Notes: generated by a model from the letters alone, not told the origin. DNA of 64,000 nucleotides from Meconema thalassinum (GCA_946902985.2 OX336389.2:132112844-132176843); one strand, 5' to 3'; shown: positions 20,438 through 33,815, numbered from the stretch's first letter. A program made the numbers and translations.

Positions 20438-23175
20438 TGAACCCTTCAGAATAGCAGTGTTTTATGCAAGAATCTTGATCAAGGGGTCGCGCTCAGTTCA
20501 TAGTGTGATGTTTACGTCCGCCAAACAACATGCTTTACTGAGGCAAGGGTCATAGGATAAAAACTGTAATTAAGAAAGTAAGGAGACAAGACGTAAGATA
20601 ATAACAAGATTTAATAACTAATTGTGCATAAAAGAAAATAAACAAACAATAATAAAAAATATATCCTCCCTGAATTTTTCCCTGACAGGAATATCTAACA
20701 CTTTGAGGAGTCAGATGGATCTCCCCCTTTATAATAAAATTGTGGATCCTAGTTCCACTACCTTGCATTTGCGTTTTATGTGCGCGTGAAGACTAACTAC
20801 GAGAAAATGAGTACTTGGATGACCGTTCGTTTACAACGGGTTAACAGCCACGGTGCTCACGAACAATCATCACGTAAATCAACGTTTATGGATATGGGCA
20901 TGACATTAATAAAAACCCTTAAAAACTCTAATGCTGACACACACTACAAATCTATTATTTACAGGAATCTCTGAGATCCTCATTAGCGCGATGACGCACT
21001 TAACAACATGAGCTACCAACTGGCCAATTGCTCAATACACACCAGGAAAGACAGCATTGCACGTGACTCACGGGTCACAGAAATGAAAATAAACCTGGAA
21101 TAAACCAACAACAACAAAAGCCTGACCGGCTAAGATTACTTTATATGAACGAAACTGCATGTTAAGGTAACGCTTCGGAGATAATCGTGATTCGTAGGCA
21201 ACTCCCATTTATTTCAACAATTCTTTTACCATTGATCAGTTCTTATCTGTAATTTAAGTAATTAGGGAGCCAACGAGCACTCCTCACTAATGACCATGCT
21301 TTGCACGTTCAGACAGCCTTGTGAAATATCTCCCCCCTTTCCTCAAATACTTGTCGTGTCCCAGTCCAGTGTATATAAATAGCCGACCAGCTGTTCCGTT
21401 ACCTCACGGAATCAACAGCAACAAAAATCTCATCCAACTCAACATATGGTCAGACATAATCACATATCCACAATTGCCCTCGCAAGGATACAATATGGAC
21501 CGGGTACCAAGCTGACAGAAATCAGTCTCAGCTGAAATTCCCGCTTGTAATACCACAAAAATACACACATACACACATCTGGGACTGACATGACGCTCTT
21601 CACACAGGTCTGCTGAATAGGTGCTCACAAACATTAAACACAACATTTAAAACCTACGATAGAGCTGATTACTCTTCGTCACAAATTACATTGCTCCAAT
21701 CGGCAATAGTCACACTGAATCTGATCAATAATAAATCTTAAACAATTTTAATTACCCTCCAATCTACTGTATAATTACATTAATTCAGTCCTACTTCTGA
21801 AACACAACAGATCACCGAGAGACGTTTTTAACCGCATTGTGTAACATATGCAAACACGGCCGTTCACATAGCTACGTTAGTTAACACAATACAAAAACAA
21901 GAACCTTCCACTAACTACATTCGTGCGAGCTGCTTCCATACAAAAGTGTGTCAGACCAAAACTAAATATACTACGTTAATCACACAAGCAATGTATTTAC
22001 AAAAATATGTCCCATAAACCATAAGTTAATTTATCAAATAATAAAGAATATTATTTTGTACTCATCTCTCTTGTAGTCACCCGTCAAAGAACGTCTGCCG
22101 CCATTTCCCAACTGAATGGTTCTATCTCATCTCAGCCATCTGGACGGAGTGTTGAGAATTCCAAACTTCCTCTGTAGTCGTCGGTGTCATCTCTGGCACT
22201 GCTTCAAAAATTAGATTATTATACACTTGATATCTGACTACTAAATTCGCTGTTCAGGTACTACTTTCCCTGTCACAGTTCGTTGGCGAATTATCGACGA
22301 TACTGCCCCTACAATATAGTACTGTGACTATCTATCACTGAATTTAACACTTTACAATAACTTCTGTGTCCAATACACACAAAATAATAATCAACCTGTG
22401 TCCACGACACACAAAATAGAAGTCGTTCTGTCCGCAGACGAACACAGTAATAAGACGACTACGCCCGTAGACGCACAGAATAATAGTCTACGTCCTCATA
22501 CGAACAGAATAGAAGTCAATGTCTTGGCTCTTCATGCCACTTATAAAAGAACTGGCCCTAGGTCTCGATGGGGGGGGGGGGAATTTATGTAAAAATTTCA
22601 CGAAATAATTGAGGTACAGGCATGAAATAAATATCACTGAACTCGTAACATTGCACAGGTCAAGAATATGCTCATTAATCCTAGAATCGATCGTAGAGAT
22701 TTTGTCTAGGCGATTTCCCGCGTGAATGCTAGCCGAGCGTGCCCACGCTAGACCTGCCGCGTTAACTAGGCATTCTTCTCTCATTGGCTCTCACATTTTC
22801 TGTAATTTGGCGGTTCATAGCAGATCTTGGCGTCGTAGGAGTGTCCAGCCTGCTCATCAGCCACTCACATTACTGCATCATATTTCTTCTAGGCGCGAAT
22901 ATCACAATGAACATACCGGCAGCATGTCTCACTGCGCGTCGCTTCTATTTGAGGCGGCCCACCTGTCCTTGTTACACATCGCTAGGCTATTTCCTTTCAC
23001 AGCTAAAATATTTAGCCTATTGTCAATCTGCTTCAGGTATGTCCCCGCTGTCTCCAACCAATGCTTGAAATTTCCTCATCTCCATCTGGCTACTTTCATG
23101 ATGCTGGTTGAAATATTTATTAATTGGAGAAATAAAACATACAATCATTTATCCAACAGAGGATAAAAGGGTTCA
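20438..23175 (-). repeat. 5' LTR (minus-strand element), 2738 bp
   Basis: This is the upstream LTR in the sense of the element. It has TGAACCCTT/AAGGGTTCA inverted ends. Compared with the 3' LTR it carries an extra ~20 bp (CATTAGCGCGATGACGCAC region at about 20,977-20,999) and a 12-G instead of 15-G tract near 22,570. LTRs this long are unusual; common insect Gypsy LTRs are a few hundred bases. ORFs inside it are mirrored in the other LTR and look non-coding. Confidence 0.95.
20726..20733 (-). promoter_or_regulatory. Candidate TATA box of the 5' LTR
   Basis: On the minus strand the sequence reads TATAAAGGGGG. The identical site in the other LTR is at 11,131-11,138. An ATTAAA poly(A)-like signal follows about 115 bases downstream on the same strand (11,014-11,019 in the 3' LTR). 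This order fits a U3-R-U5 layout. It is inferred from motifs only. Confidence 0.45.
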
Positions 23176-23179
23176 CTAA

Positions 23180-24742
23180 GGAAAATATTTTGTGCTTATT
23201 AACTTTTTTGTAAAAAAAAATCCGAAAAAAATCCACTTAACTGGTTTCTGCAATAAACGAGTGTTGAAAACATATTTTTATGGGATTATTCTCGTATTTT
23301 GAACGTATTTAGTCACAAAACTCATATTTGTGAGAAAAGAAAATATTATAATAGGGTTTATACTACATTCCTGGTAACAATATAATTATTAAAAGGATTA
23401 AATCAGCAATGCCTGCTCATCATGACAGGAGGTAATCAATCCACATAAACAAACTCCACAACACATTCTGTCTCTCTAGTAGGCCATTGACAAATGCTGT
23501 CATAAAAGTCGTCATATCCCATCAGGTAAGGTTTTAGGGCATTTAGGTCTCGTATCTCCTTGATATTGATGGGCACCTATAACAATCAATAACAAAGAAT
23601 AACGTAGGGCACAGACCAACAGTGTACAGAAATATTCAGGCTACAATATAATATTTTAGAATTTTTATACGCTTTTGAATCAGAGAATATTGTTACATGT
23701 AACTCTAATAATTTGGTATGCCTAACAAATCATATTCATAAACTTACTTTTCCTTAAGGGTAGGCCATTTGGGTGGGGAAGTCAGGAGCAAGATCTCTTT
23801 TCAGTAGAGATTCTGGATTCAGAGCAGCAGCGCCAACCGGCAAGCTGCGGCGAATCACAAAATGTACCAGCAGTTTACTGCAGAAACCAGCCAAGCGGTG
23901 TCATTTAAGTGGTTTCTGAACTAAATACGAAATTCAACGTAATGCCTGACCATTATAGGAGGACGTTTCTTGCCTAGTTTCAGCACTAAAATGTGCGTAT
24001 ACCCTCCTAGTAACGTATTCTGCCATTAACTCATTTTTGTTCAATTTTTGGCACTTGACTGCTTTCTGAAATAATCGATTCATTTTAATAATATGCCTAA
24101 TATTATTGGTTTAACGTCCATTTTAGCTACTCTGGCTTTTAGAAACTTAATTACTGTAAAATGCACCGCCAATCAGTACTAATTCTTTTCAAATTACTAA
24201 TTATATTTTCTTCAGCGCTTATTCAATATTAAAATAAATTAAAATGTATATCCTTACAAATAATTTGAAAATAAAGGTTCTAAATATAATATCAAAAACA
24301 CTCTGAAGATGATGATTCCAAACTGGGCAATGGAGCCATGATGGATGGTTGTGAAGTTGAAAAAACTGATAGATGGAATTGAGATTTCCACTCTCTACAT
24401 CTGCCAAATTTAAAGCCACAATTGCCATCCTATTCTAGTTATAGTTGTTTGGACTGCTCCTTAAATGTTTGTATACTACATACGGATCTATTCATTCTGT
24501 GCTGTTATGTGAATGATTCCCTGCATTAGAAGCTCTGATATTTAGAACCTTTATTTAATCAAATCATTTGTAAAATATATCTATTTTATTTTATTTTAAT
24601 ATTGTATACACGCTGAACAAGATATCATCGTATATCGAAACATATACTACCGTTTCAATATAATTTCTGTTGATTGGCAGACCATTTTCATTAAATAAAT
24701 TAATACATAATTAAATAAATAAATACAGGAATACATCTCTAC
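23180..24742. other. No gene seen; SINE debris
   Basis: AT-rich sequence with no recognisable protein. A short SINE 3' piece on the minus strand (ATTATTGGTTTAACGTCCAT) sits at about 24,100-24,150. Confidence 0.5.
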
Positions 24743-25490
24743 TTAGTATAAAACAAAGTCCCCAATTCTTTGATGTTACGGGTAAACTCGAGAACCACTG
24801 GATGGATTGTGATGCGGTTTACACCATTCTGTAAAGGATATCTCGAGGATGATTTCTGTAGATAATAATTTATTTATTATCAAAGGAAGCCGAGCAGCAA
24901 CGATTTCAGTGGAAAAGTTGAAAAAAAAAACTGGCGTCCGAGCGTTTTGTAAGCTTACGCTGGGCAAACCGTTAAAAATATATAAATACTATGAGTGTAA
25001 GAATTGTTCAGCATGAAAAGTTCTACAAAAATGTCGTGAGAGCATATGTCTATCTTCAATACATCGCCCACTGTAAGTGTTTTCACGTTTTAATTTCTTC
25101 TAACCATATCCATTCAACTACTGGGGCGACAGTTCACGAGCTAAGGGCGAGCCTATCATCCCTGTTACAGCCTAGCTAGCGGGAGAACCTATGCCCCAGA
25201 TACTGCCAGCAGCAAACCGTCGAGTCGCGTTGAGTTAAGACTTCTGAGAAAGGTGGTTTTGTTTGGAGTTTCCCTGTAAGTGCAACTCGGGTTTTCTTCA
25301 TTTCGCCTGTGAAACACAGTCAAGTTAAGACTGGACGGAAGGGGGATTTGATTTTCATTCACCTCGCCATTCCCTGGAAGTTCAACTCTTATTTCGCCTG
25401 TGAAATTTTCGTTCCGCAAAATTCAGTCAATTTTAGATTGTACGGAAGGGGGCTTATGTTTTATTAAATTTTACTGATTCGCTTATAATC
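24743..25490 (+). repeat. Family E repeat copy
   Basis: It starts ACTTAGTATAAAACAAAGTC and runs through the diagnostic blocks CCACTGGATGGAT, GCTTACGCTGGGC and TACATCGCCCAC. Its distal half contains a segment (AGCTAGCGGGAGAACC, CGCCTGTGAAACACAG) shared with the copy at 38,432-39,267. The usual GGGCGAAGCC end is missing where the next copy starts. Confidence 0.8.
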
Positions 25491-25492
25491 TC

Positions 25493-26068
25493 TAATTAGT
25501 ATAAACCAAAGTCCCCGATTCTTGGATGTCACAGGTAATCTCGATAACTACTCGATGGAGTTTGATGTGGATTTCACCATTCTGTAAAGGATATCTCCAG
25601 GAAGGTTTTTGTAGAAAATAATTTATTTATGATCAAAGGAAGCCAATCAGTAATGATTTCAGTGAAAAAGTCGAAATAAAAACCTGGCGTCTGTGCGCTT
25701 TTTTTTTTAGCATACGTTGGGCAAACCGTTCAAAATATCAATGTACTATGAGTGTAAGAATTGCTCAACGTGAGAAGTTCTACAAAAACAGGCCGCTAAG
25801 GCATATCTCTATCTTCAATACATCGCCTAATATAAGTGTTTTTAGATTGGACGGAAGGGGGATTTGAGTTTCATGCACCTCGCCATTCTTAAATTACGTC
25901 TGACAAGAATTCGTTGCACATGCATCTCCATGTTAATATATAATGAATAGTCCAGTCAGTGATTTTAACCCATCATGCTGAGACGTAAAACGGATATAGG
26001 TCGTAGTTCATTGACATAGAAAATAAAGGCGCTTATGCATTCATAACTGTTCCGGGCGAAGCTAGTAT
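25493..26068 (+). repeat. Family E repeat copy, tandem to the previous one
   Basis: It begins TTAGTATAAACCAAAGTCCC and ends TGTTCCGGGCGAAGCTAGTAT. It is shorter than the first copy (no CGCCTGTGAAAC block), so the two are not a simple tandem duplication. No protein is encoded. I cannot place the family in a transposon class; the GC-rich end with the CTAGT edge resembles ends of non-autonomous insect elements. Confidence 0.8.
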
Positions 26069-26112
26069 ATAAATAATACTTATGTCCTGAATGGATAAAT
26101 AAATAGGAATAG

Positions 26113-26116
<4 letters not shown>

Positions 26117-26157
<41 letters not shown>
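26117..26157 (+). repeat. (AAT)n microsatellite
   Basis: About 13 ATA/AAT units immediately before the 5' edge of LINE copy 2. Confidence 0.95.
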
Positions 26158-26158
<1 letters not shown>

Positions 26159-26237
26159 CCCAGGTGGTAACCAATCCACCATCGCTTCGAGCGATGCATG
26201 CGGGTCTTCGGATTCTGGGGAGCCTGCACCAACATGC

Positions 26238-26581
26238 TTGGAGGTATCGGAGACTCCAGGAAAGATCAAACACAAACATCTCAATTTCTTTGCTACCTTC
26301 AATGTGAATTCCCTTTTAAAGACGGGTAAACTGAAACATCTACTTGACACCCTTTCCAAGCATCAGATCTTGATCACGGCAATTCAAGAAACGAGGTTTA
26401 CAGATGAACATGCTTTTGAGTCCCAAGGTTACAGAATTTTTAAAGGTAAAGTAGGTAAACGTGTCATAAAAAATATCCCTCACCGTGGCACTGGATTTAT
26501 TGTTAGCAGAAAAATTCTGGATTCAATCACAAATTTCACCTCTCCTAACAGCCGAGTCTCGACCCTTTCTTTCCGAAGTAC
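26238..26581 (+). pseudogene. LINE copy 2 endonuclease N-terminus
   Basis: Contains ATFNVNSLLKTGKLKHLLD, then the catalytic Glu in IQETRF and RGTGFIVSRK, all aligning with residues 48-145 of the copy 1 ORF. The ORF runs on briefly into the inserted DNA, and those terminal residues are not LINE protein. Confidence 0.85.
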
Positions 26582-29500
26582 TGTACCCGTTCGTCCTGGG
26601 GATGCGATGACCCATCTGCTATTACATCGAATTCCTGGAGTTCCAGGACAGAGCGGAGTTAAATGAACCTCTAGCCAAATAAGTAATGTGTCGGAAATTC
26701 AGCTGAGTTATCGAAAAAGCAGTGGGTAACACGAGACAAAGTATCTCTAGGGTCGTTACGGGCTTAAGTTTAATAAAAAAAATGCAAATATAAATGGGCG
26801 CCATCAACTGAACTCCTAGCAAACCACATCCTTTCCGGTTAAGCCTTAATCAAGACAAGGAAAGAAAAAGGAAAATCACACCATCATCAGATCACAACTA
26901 AGATAAAAACAAATTTATGTCACTTTGATAGTCAGACAGACATTTTAAATATATATCCTACCTGAGAGCATGGTCGAATGCCAACGTTAAATTGTCATTG
27001 TCCAAAAATCGAACCATCTCTTTTCTAATCAAAAGTATTCAATCCACATAAAACGTGAAAAATCTCTAAAGTTCTCTTGGGTTCTCAAGATCACTGTAGC
27101 ACTATGTCTTTCGTCACTGACATTTGTGATACCTGAGACCTAATTTCTCTTTAATTTAACATCATAAATGTGGATTTGAAAAAATTATTAATCTGTCTAA
27201 ACATACACATTATAATCACATATTTTAAACATCACGTAATTTATGGCTTGCATGGCATAATTCAAGTGTTGAATGTGTTAGAAAAAATGCTCCTAAACAC
27301 CGAATAATTAATTTACACTATTTACATTGTCATTAATAATTGCTTGTTCGTGAATTACAGAAAATTCACTGCTCATTGGTTGTGATCATCATCATCATCA
27401 AAGTTAAATATTTCTCACATTAATTCTCATTTCCAAATTCAACATATTCCTGTCAGAATCATTAACTCATCACCATTAAATCATTTAAATGAAAATTATT
27501 ATCATTACTTCATTATACTTTCTAATTATTCACACATTCTTATTTTATTATCTCCTTCAGATTAAATCATCTTAAATCATCAATACAAATTGTTTAATTC
27601 CTCAACTCAAGTTGCAATTTCTCAAATTATATCTCAATTAAATTTATTTAATTCCATATAAATTCATTAATCATCAGCTTCTTTAATTAATTATCACCTT
27701 CTAATTCAGTTATTCATCATCTATCCAATCGTCTATTAATTAATTTAAATCAGTTTATTTATTCAATCTCCAATTCATCCATTTATTTAATTCATTGATT
27801 TATTCCAAAATTCAATTTATCAACTTATTTAAATTTTATTCATCTGGTTATTTAGATGTTTATTATTTCATCTAGTCATTCTGATTTTTATTTCATTAGG
27901 TCAGATCATTAATATGCTTAAATTTCAGATTATTATTTCATTAATTATTATTCGCAGAAAATATTGTATTATCAACTTTATTTATTTGTTTAAATTCCTA
28001 ACAAATTGTTTAATATGGGTTATAGAACGTTGTCTTACAGTTTTATCACTTCCAAGTTATATCTCGTATTTAATTATCATGCCAAAAAATATTATTGCCT
28101 TCACGACATCACGTTGGATCTAACTATCCACAACGACATTACATTTCCTCAATACTTCAAATATCACATTTGAATACAATAATTATTCCACAAAAACTCC
28201 ATAAATATTCGGCACATACAGCATGAATCTCAACAATTACGCTAGACTGGGTACGACGACCTCATGTCTGCCTCAAAATACATTATCAACGTTGCAACTA
28301 TCACATGGCAACTTCCACAAAATGCCTACCACAAACTCCACTTAACCATGTTGCATGATCTACAAAAAATATATAACTGGCTTCAAATTATCAACGCACA
28401 CAATCTCCAATAACTGTAATTACTCTGATCACATCTAGACAACTTCTTAAACAATTGGAAAAATTATTACCTTAGTAATTCAAGATCTGCTTTCAAATAG
28501 CATAAATTCTCTTACAATTCTCATAATCCACATCACAGAAAAACACCAATGTGCTATAATCTCTCATATCAAAATCTGCAATACTGATCTGCCTTAAAAT
28601 AAATCTGACCATTAATGATTCATCTTACAAGATTCAATTACTTTAAATCCTTCTCAAAGGTATCAAACACAATTATGAAAATCATCAAAAGCATCAGCTG
28701 TACCAGCTGTTAAACTGAAAGTACACTCAAAAGAGTATAGCAACAAAATATTGGATTGGCAAACAAGAATTACAAATGTAACCCTGCTGACATTTATCTG
28801 TACTTTATTTAACAAAATTTCGACTGATACGTGACTAGTAGTTTCTTGTTTGATTCACTTACAATCTCAAGTACACTCGGATGATAAAAATGAGTCCCTC
28901 AATGGCAAGTAAGATGAGTAACCACCGTACAATCGTATAAATACGAAAGACCTTGCCCCGTCGACTAACATGATAGTGCCCTGAACGATGGGTAAGATGA
29001 GTAACCACCATACAATCGTATAAATACGAAAGACCCCATCTCGAAGACTAAATGAGTGAATGTACCAGATCGGAATCAGCAAGTCTCTAGTTGTCATATA
29101 AAAGCGATATTCATTCACTAAAGTGAATAACATCTTAATATCTCCAAACAATCCAATGGAAAAAATCCCTACTGATGAATAATACACACTCGCTAGTATG
29201 CAATGAACTGACGAAGTAGTTTAGATAATCAATTGCAGATCACGAGTTCGAAATACTCGTCACACAAGAAAACTATTCATGAAAACTATCCTTGCTGGAA
29301 AAATGTCTAAAAGACCAAACATCTGCTTAATAAAGCCAACCAAAGGTGAGAATATCGTATAATGATGCCTACCATATCATATGGTCACGCCATATTCTAG
29401 CAAAATTTGAAGCATATAAAGTCAAAGCCATGTCTAAATAATCGTATCACTCCTATTAGAAAAATATACATGTGTTCCCAGTATTCATGAAAATAATCGT

Positions 29501-31119
29501 ATCAGAAAGTTATAACTCTTACAGTACCTTCTCATAATCAGCTGTTATTAAATTTCAAAGATCGTCGATTTTCCTTATGTAATGAATTTCTCGAAAGATC
29601 GGCGTGAATATCATTCCACCCACGCAATGACGATTGCCTTCAAAATCCCAAGTGAATCAGCTGGTGGACCTCCTCCTCGTCAGGAATCAAATCCATCGCT
29701 CTGTGGTGCCATCGCGTCTCTGTCTGCGTTTACTCCGACATGATGAACTGCTGGTTATCCATAGCGGATACTGTCCAAATCTTCACGAAAATGTTCATAG
29801 AAACAGCGGACCCCTTATTCCTCTTCTACGTTACGCCACTGTTCCATACAATGTTCGCTTTGAGTGTTGAAAGTTCAATCTCCAATAACTGCTAAGTCTC
29901 ACTTTCATAAAATAAAATTTTATATGAGAGTGTCTAAGTTTATGAAACACCCTGTAGCTGTGTTCGTACTCGGTAATTGATAACACTTCATAAGAAAGAA
30001 TTGCATTAATGCACGTGCTAAAGTTCATAAGTGCATTTGCTTATAACATTTCATTTGCTTAAACTCGTTAATGTTACTTGGAATTCGTTATGAAATGCAT
30101 AGTCGTAATGTCATTGAAAAAAACTATGTTCATTCCAAGTTCACAGTTGCAGTATCTCGTAATTATCTGCCTGTGCAATTCAAATGCTGAATAAACGTTC
30201 CAACTCAATGTTGTAATGAAGTTCAGCTTCTGTCATAATGCTTGCGTATAAAATTGGAAATAACCCGCTCGGTCCTACTGCAATGCTATAGAATAGTCTC
30301 CGCCTAAAGCTGGCCTCGCCATGTCGCTCTACTATGCTGTTCTGCGTTACCAAATTGCAGCTTGAAATAAGTTCTCCAACTCGTTTTACCGTACTGTTCT
30401 AAACCCCGGCCTTCTCATGCTTGCTTGGGCCGTACAGCTGGTTGTGTAACCGGTCTTCACGCTGCCTACTGCGGGTTTCCGCCCGGCTCACTGACCTACT
30501 TTTCGTTCGCTGCTTGGTGAAGTTAAAACTGTCGCTTTCACTTTCCGTGTCAAATGCTGCTCACCGCGCGACCTTTACCATACGCTCGGCATATGTCCCA
30601 CTCAGCTCGCTGTCTGAATTCGACTGCCGTGCTAACTGTACTTGACTCCTCTGCTTACAGAGCTCAACTGCTTGGCTCACTGAGCTCAACTGACTGTCTC
30701 TAGACTGCATTGACCTGAACCTCCCTGGCGCAGTCACGTGACGTTCTCCCCACCTCTGTGGTCTTGCGTCACAAATATAATCTCGAACCCCCATCATCTC
30801 GGCTATTAAGTTATAAAATAACTTAAGGGTTATCTGACTTCCTTCAAATTATTACCATATATAATGCTTGTTATATCTTCTCTACTGAGATGTTTAAATA
30901 CCATGTTCCATATAGATCTTAATAAAGCTTCATATTTCCATCCATAATTCCATCTGTTTGACTGCGGTCAGTGCCTTCTTAATCCTAGACCTTCTACGTC
31001 ATCTTGACATTCCTCTTGACTCGATTTGAGCGCTATCTTTTCTTAACTCTTCCCAAAATCTCAACTACGGCTTAATGTCTGCTGGCGTAGCCGATAGCCT
31101 CAACTAGGTATCGGGTACA
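26582..31119 (-). mobile_element. GTAC-flanked 4.5-kb insertion, probable giant solo LTR
   Basis: The insertion begins TGTACCCG and ends CGGGTACA, a perfect 8-base inverted end of LTR type, with GTAC duplicated at 26,578-26,581 and 31,120-31,123. Removing it rejoins the LINE endonuclease frame. It is AT-rich, contains no recognisable gene, and I found no internal copy of its ends. On the minus strand a TATATATTTAAA (26,944-26,955) lies about 170 bases upstream of an ATTAAA (26,769-26,774), at the same relative place as in the Gypsy LTR nearby. I infer a solo LTR of minus orientation. A non-autonomous element of another class is possible. Confidence 0.6.
28892..29045 (+). repeat. Two imperfect ~85-bp tandem units
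   Basis: The block AGATGAGTAACCACCGTACA, then ATCGTATAAATACGAAAGAC, occurs twice about 75 bases apart inside the giant LTR-like insertion. Differences are limited to a few positions. Confidence 0.8.
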
Positions 31120-31139
31120 GTACAAACAAGGTCTATACA

Positions 31140-32816
31140 ATGGTTAACGTTCATGCGCCGATTAATCAGGCAAACAAGAAAGATCCAGAATGGACGGATA
31201 AATTTTGGGAAGAGCTAGAGGAGATACTCTCTGAGATCCCTGCCAAGCACTCGGTTATCTTGCTTGGAGATTTCAATGCCCAACTCGGCAGAGAAAGAAA
31301 ATTCCAAAACATAATTGAAGATTACCCAGCTCACCGCAAAACCAATCGGAATGGAGAGAGACTTGTGGAACAGTGTAAGGCATTCAACCTTGTTATGAAA
31401 TCCACAGCTTTCAAACATCTGCCAAGGAAACAGAAAACATGGACATCCCCAAATTCCAACCTTGGTGAGTTCCAGATCGATCACGTCGCTATTTCACGTA
31501 AAGCCCATCGAGAGATCCAGAATGTGAGGGTTCTTAGAAGTGGCAACCTAGATTCAGATCATTACCTCTCTAAAATCAAAGTTAAACTCATTCCGAGAAA
31601 TACTAGAAAGGTCCAGCGACGAAAGATGAATAGGTTTGACTTGCAAAAGCTACAGTCTAATGATGAGTTCACTCAGAAGCTTGAAACACTGGATCCACAA
31701 AACTGGGAACAACTACGAGATGCCATAGTATCAGCAGCTAAGGAAACAGTCCCATTAATAAAACGCAGAAAGCATGCCTGGTGGACCAGTGAATGTGAGG
31801 CGGCAATAAGGCTCAGACAACTTGCATGGCAGAGATGGAACTCACAGAAGAGTGAAGACAACTGGGAAAGTTTCTTATGTATGAGAAAACAGGCTGCAAA
31901 AACTATTCGAGGTGTAAAACGTGCTTTCGACAAGAACAAGCTGGCACAAATTGAGCTAGACTTCAAGAAGAATAACACCCGGGATTTCTATAGAATTTTT
32001 AAACAGAATCTCAGTAAATATGCTCCACCTAGCCTACACTTCAGGGACCTAAATGGAAAAGTTGCTTATAATGACAAGGAAAACTGCCAAATATTGGCAA
32101 ATTACTTCGAGTCTCTCCTCAACTGCGAGGCTCCAGAATCAACATTTCAGTTCGAAGACAATCCGTACGTACACCCAGATTCCACCCCACCCACAAAAGA
32201 AGAAATTAATCAGATCATCCAGTCACTCAAAAACAACAAAGCACCAGGTGAGGACTCCATAGTTGCTGAATTATGGAAGCATGCTGGCGACAAGGCTGTT
32301 GATAAGTTAACTGAGATTATTCATGAGATTTGGGAAACGGAGGAACTCCCTAGCAACTGGACCGCAGCTCTACTTCACCCTCTTCATAAGAAGGGTGACC
32401 GAATGGATGTGAACAACTACCGTGGAATCTCTCTCCTTACAATAACATACAAGATCCTCTCAAAAGTCCTTCAAAATAGGGCAGAACAACAACTTGATTC
32501 CCAATTGGGAGAATATCAAGGAGGGTTCAGGAAAGGACGATCATGTGCTGAACAGATCATGAATCTTAAGTCTATTGTTTCATATCTAAAGCTTAGATCT
32601 AAAGATTTTGTGGTGACCTTCGTTGATTTCAAGAAGGCATACGACTCCATTGATCGATTCTCCCTATTTCAAATCCTGAAGGAACTGGGATTGGACAATA
32701 AAACAAGAAAAATCTTTGAGAAGACCTTGACTAACACCACCTCCAGAGTGAAATTTAGGGGAGAAATTTCAGAAGCTTTTGAAATCAGAACCGGGGTAAG
32801 GCAGGGAGACGGATGA
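31140..32816 (+). pseudogene. LINE copy 2: endonuclease C-terminus and RT
   Basis: The frame resumes with MVNVHAPINQ, then LLGDFNAQLGRE and FQIDHVAIS with SDHYLS, followed by the linker and RT blocks HPLHKKGD, NNYRGISLL, GEYQGGFRKGRS, FVDFKKAYDSID and RTGVRQGDG. A TGA at 32,814-32,816 falls inside the conserved RQGDxLSPxLF motif, so RT is truncated before the catalytic FADD. The first ATG shown is internal to the original LINE frame and is not a true start. Confidence 0.87.
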
Positions 32817-33080
32817 TCACCTCTGCTTTTCATCTGCGCACTTGAGAAGGTCATCCGAGAATGGCGCAAAGAATTGAACAACAATGGGTTCGTAAATGGA
32901 GTCAGATTGGGCTACAAAAATCTGAATCTGACGGTTGATTGCCTAGCCTTCGCAGATGACCTTGCAATTTTTTCAGATTCCCTTGGCACGGCAGCAGTGC
33001 AGATCAAGCAACTCAGCACTCAAGCTGCAAAAGCAGGCCTTAAGATCTCCTTTGAGAAAACCTTGTTTATTAAACATTAA
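32817..33080 (+). pseudogene. LINE copy 2: RT catalytic fragment
   Basis: In phase after the TGA at 32,814. It carries SPLLFICALEKVIREW and the catalytic CLAFADDLAIFS, ending at a stop after ISFEKTLFIKH where a frameshift moves the reading frame. Confidence 0.82.
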
Positions 33081-33815
33081 ACAAGCACCCAAGGAGCTAG
33101 ACATAGGAGAGGGACTCATTAAGCAAACTCAATCATTCAAATATCTAGGCGAGTGGATAGAACCCAACACATCCGAGAAGGCTGCTTTCGAATCGCGCAT
33201 CAGAAAAATGGAAATGGCATATCATCTAACAAAGGGTATTTACAACAAGAAATCAATATCCCTAAATGCCAAGCTAAGACACTATCAAACTGTCATCCGC
33301 CCAGAGGCTCTATATGCTGCAGAATGCCTTGCAATGCATAGGAAAGGACTTATGGAGAAACTAGAAGCTAAAGAAAGAAAGATTCTCAGGAAAATCTTGG
33401 GCCCTGTAAAAGAAAACGATAAATACAGGAGACGGCACAACCACGAGCTCTACACATGTGTAGAAAAAATAACTGATGTGATGAGAAAAGAAGAATTTCA
33501 TTTTATGGCCACATTTCACGAATGTGCTCTGTAAGGTTGACAAACAGGATCTTTACATACTTTCTAGAGAAGAAAACAAAGGGGGCATGGTTCACTGAAG
33601 TTGACAGAGATTTGAAAGAAATTGGGATTACAAGTGATGATGTACGGGAACGTGTAAAATTTAAGGTGAAACTTACAACTCACCGGAGTTTCCTAGAGAA
33701 ACCTAAGCTCAAAACAGGCAAGAAGTGGACAGAAGAAAGGAAGCAACAACATGGAGAATTCATGCGGCAGTACTGGGCGAATGTTAAAGCTCAAAGCAGA
33801 AACCAGTTGAAATAA
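33081..33815 (+). pseudogene. LINE copy 2: RT C-terminus and tail
   Basis: Two frames, split near 33,520-33,534, contain SFKYLGEWIEPN, LRHYQTVIRPEALYAAECL and RKILRKILGPVKEN, and then the basic tail KKWTEERKQQHGEFMRQYWA. They correspond to the last ~200 residues of the copy 1 protein. Confidence 0.82.

Larger units (their letters stand above)
10843..23175 (-). mobile_element. Complete Ty3/Gypsy LTR retrotransposon, 12.3 kb
   Basis: The element is bounded by two direct LTRs (10,843-13,562 and 20,438-23,175), each beginning TGAACCCTT and ending AAGGGTTCA. A 4-bp target duplication CTAA lies at 10,839-10,842 and 23,176-23,179. The internal part (13,563-20,437), read on the minus strand, carries gag, protease, reverse transcriptase, RNase H and integrase in Gypsy order, with no envelope-like ORF. 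The LTRs differ by only a few substitutions, a 20-bp indel and a G-tract length change, so insertion is recent. Yet gag carries two in-frame stops and pol one. It may be a dead member moved by active relatives. Confidence 0.95.
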
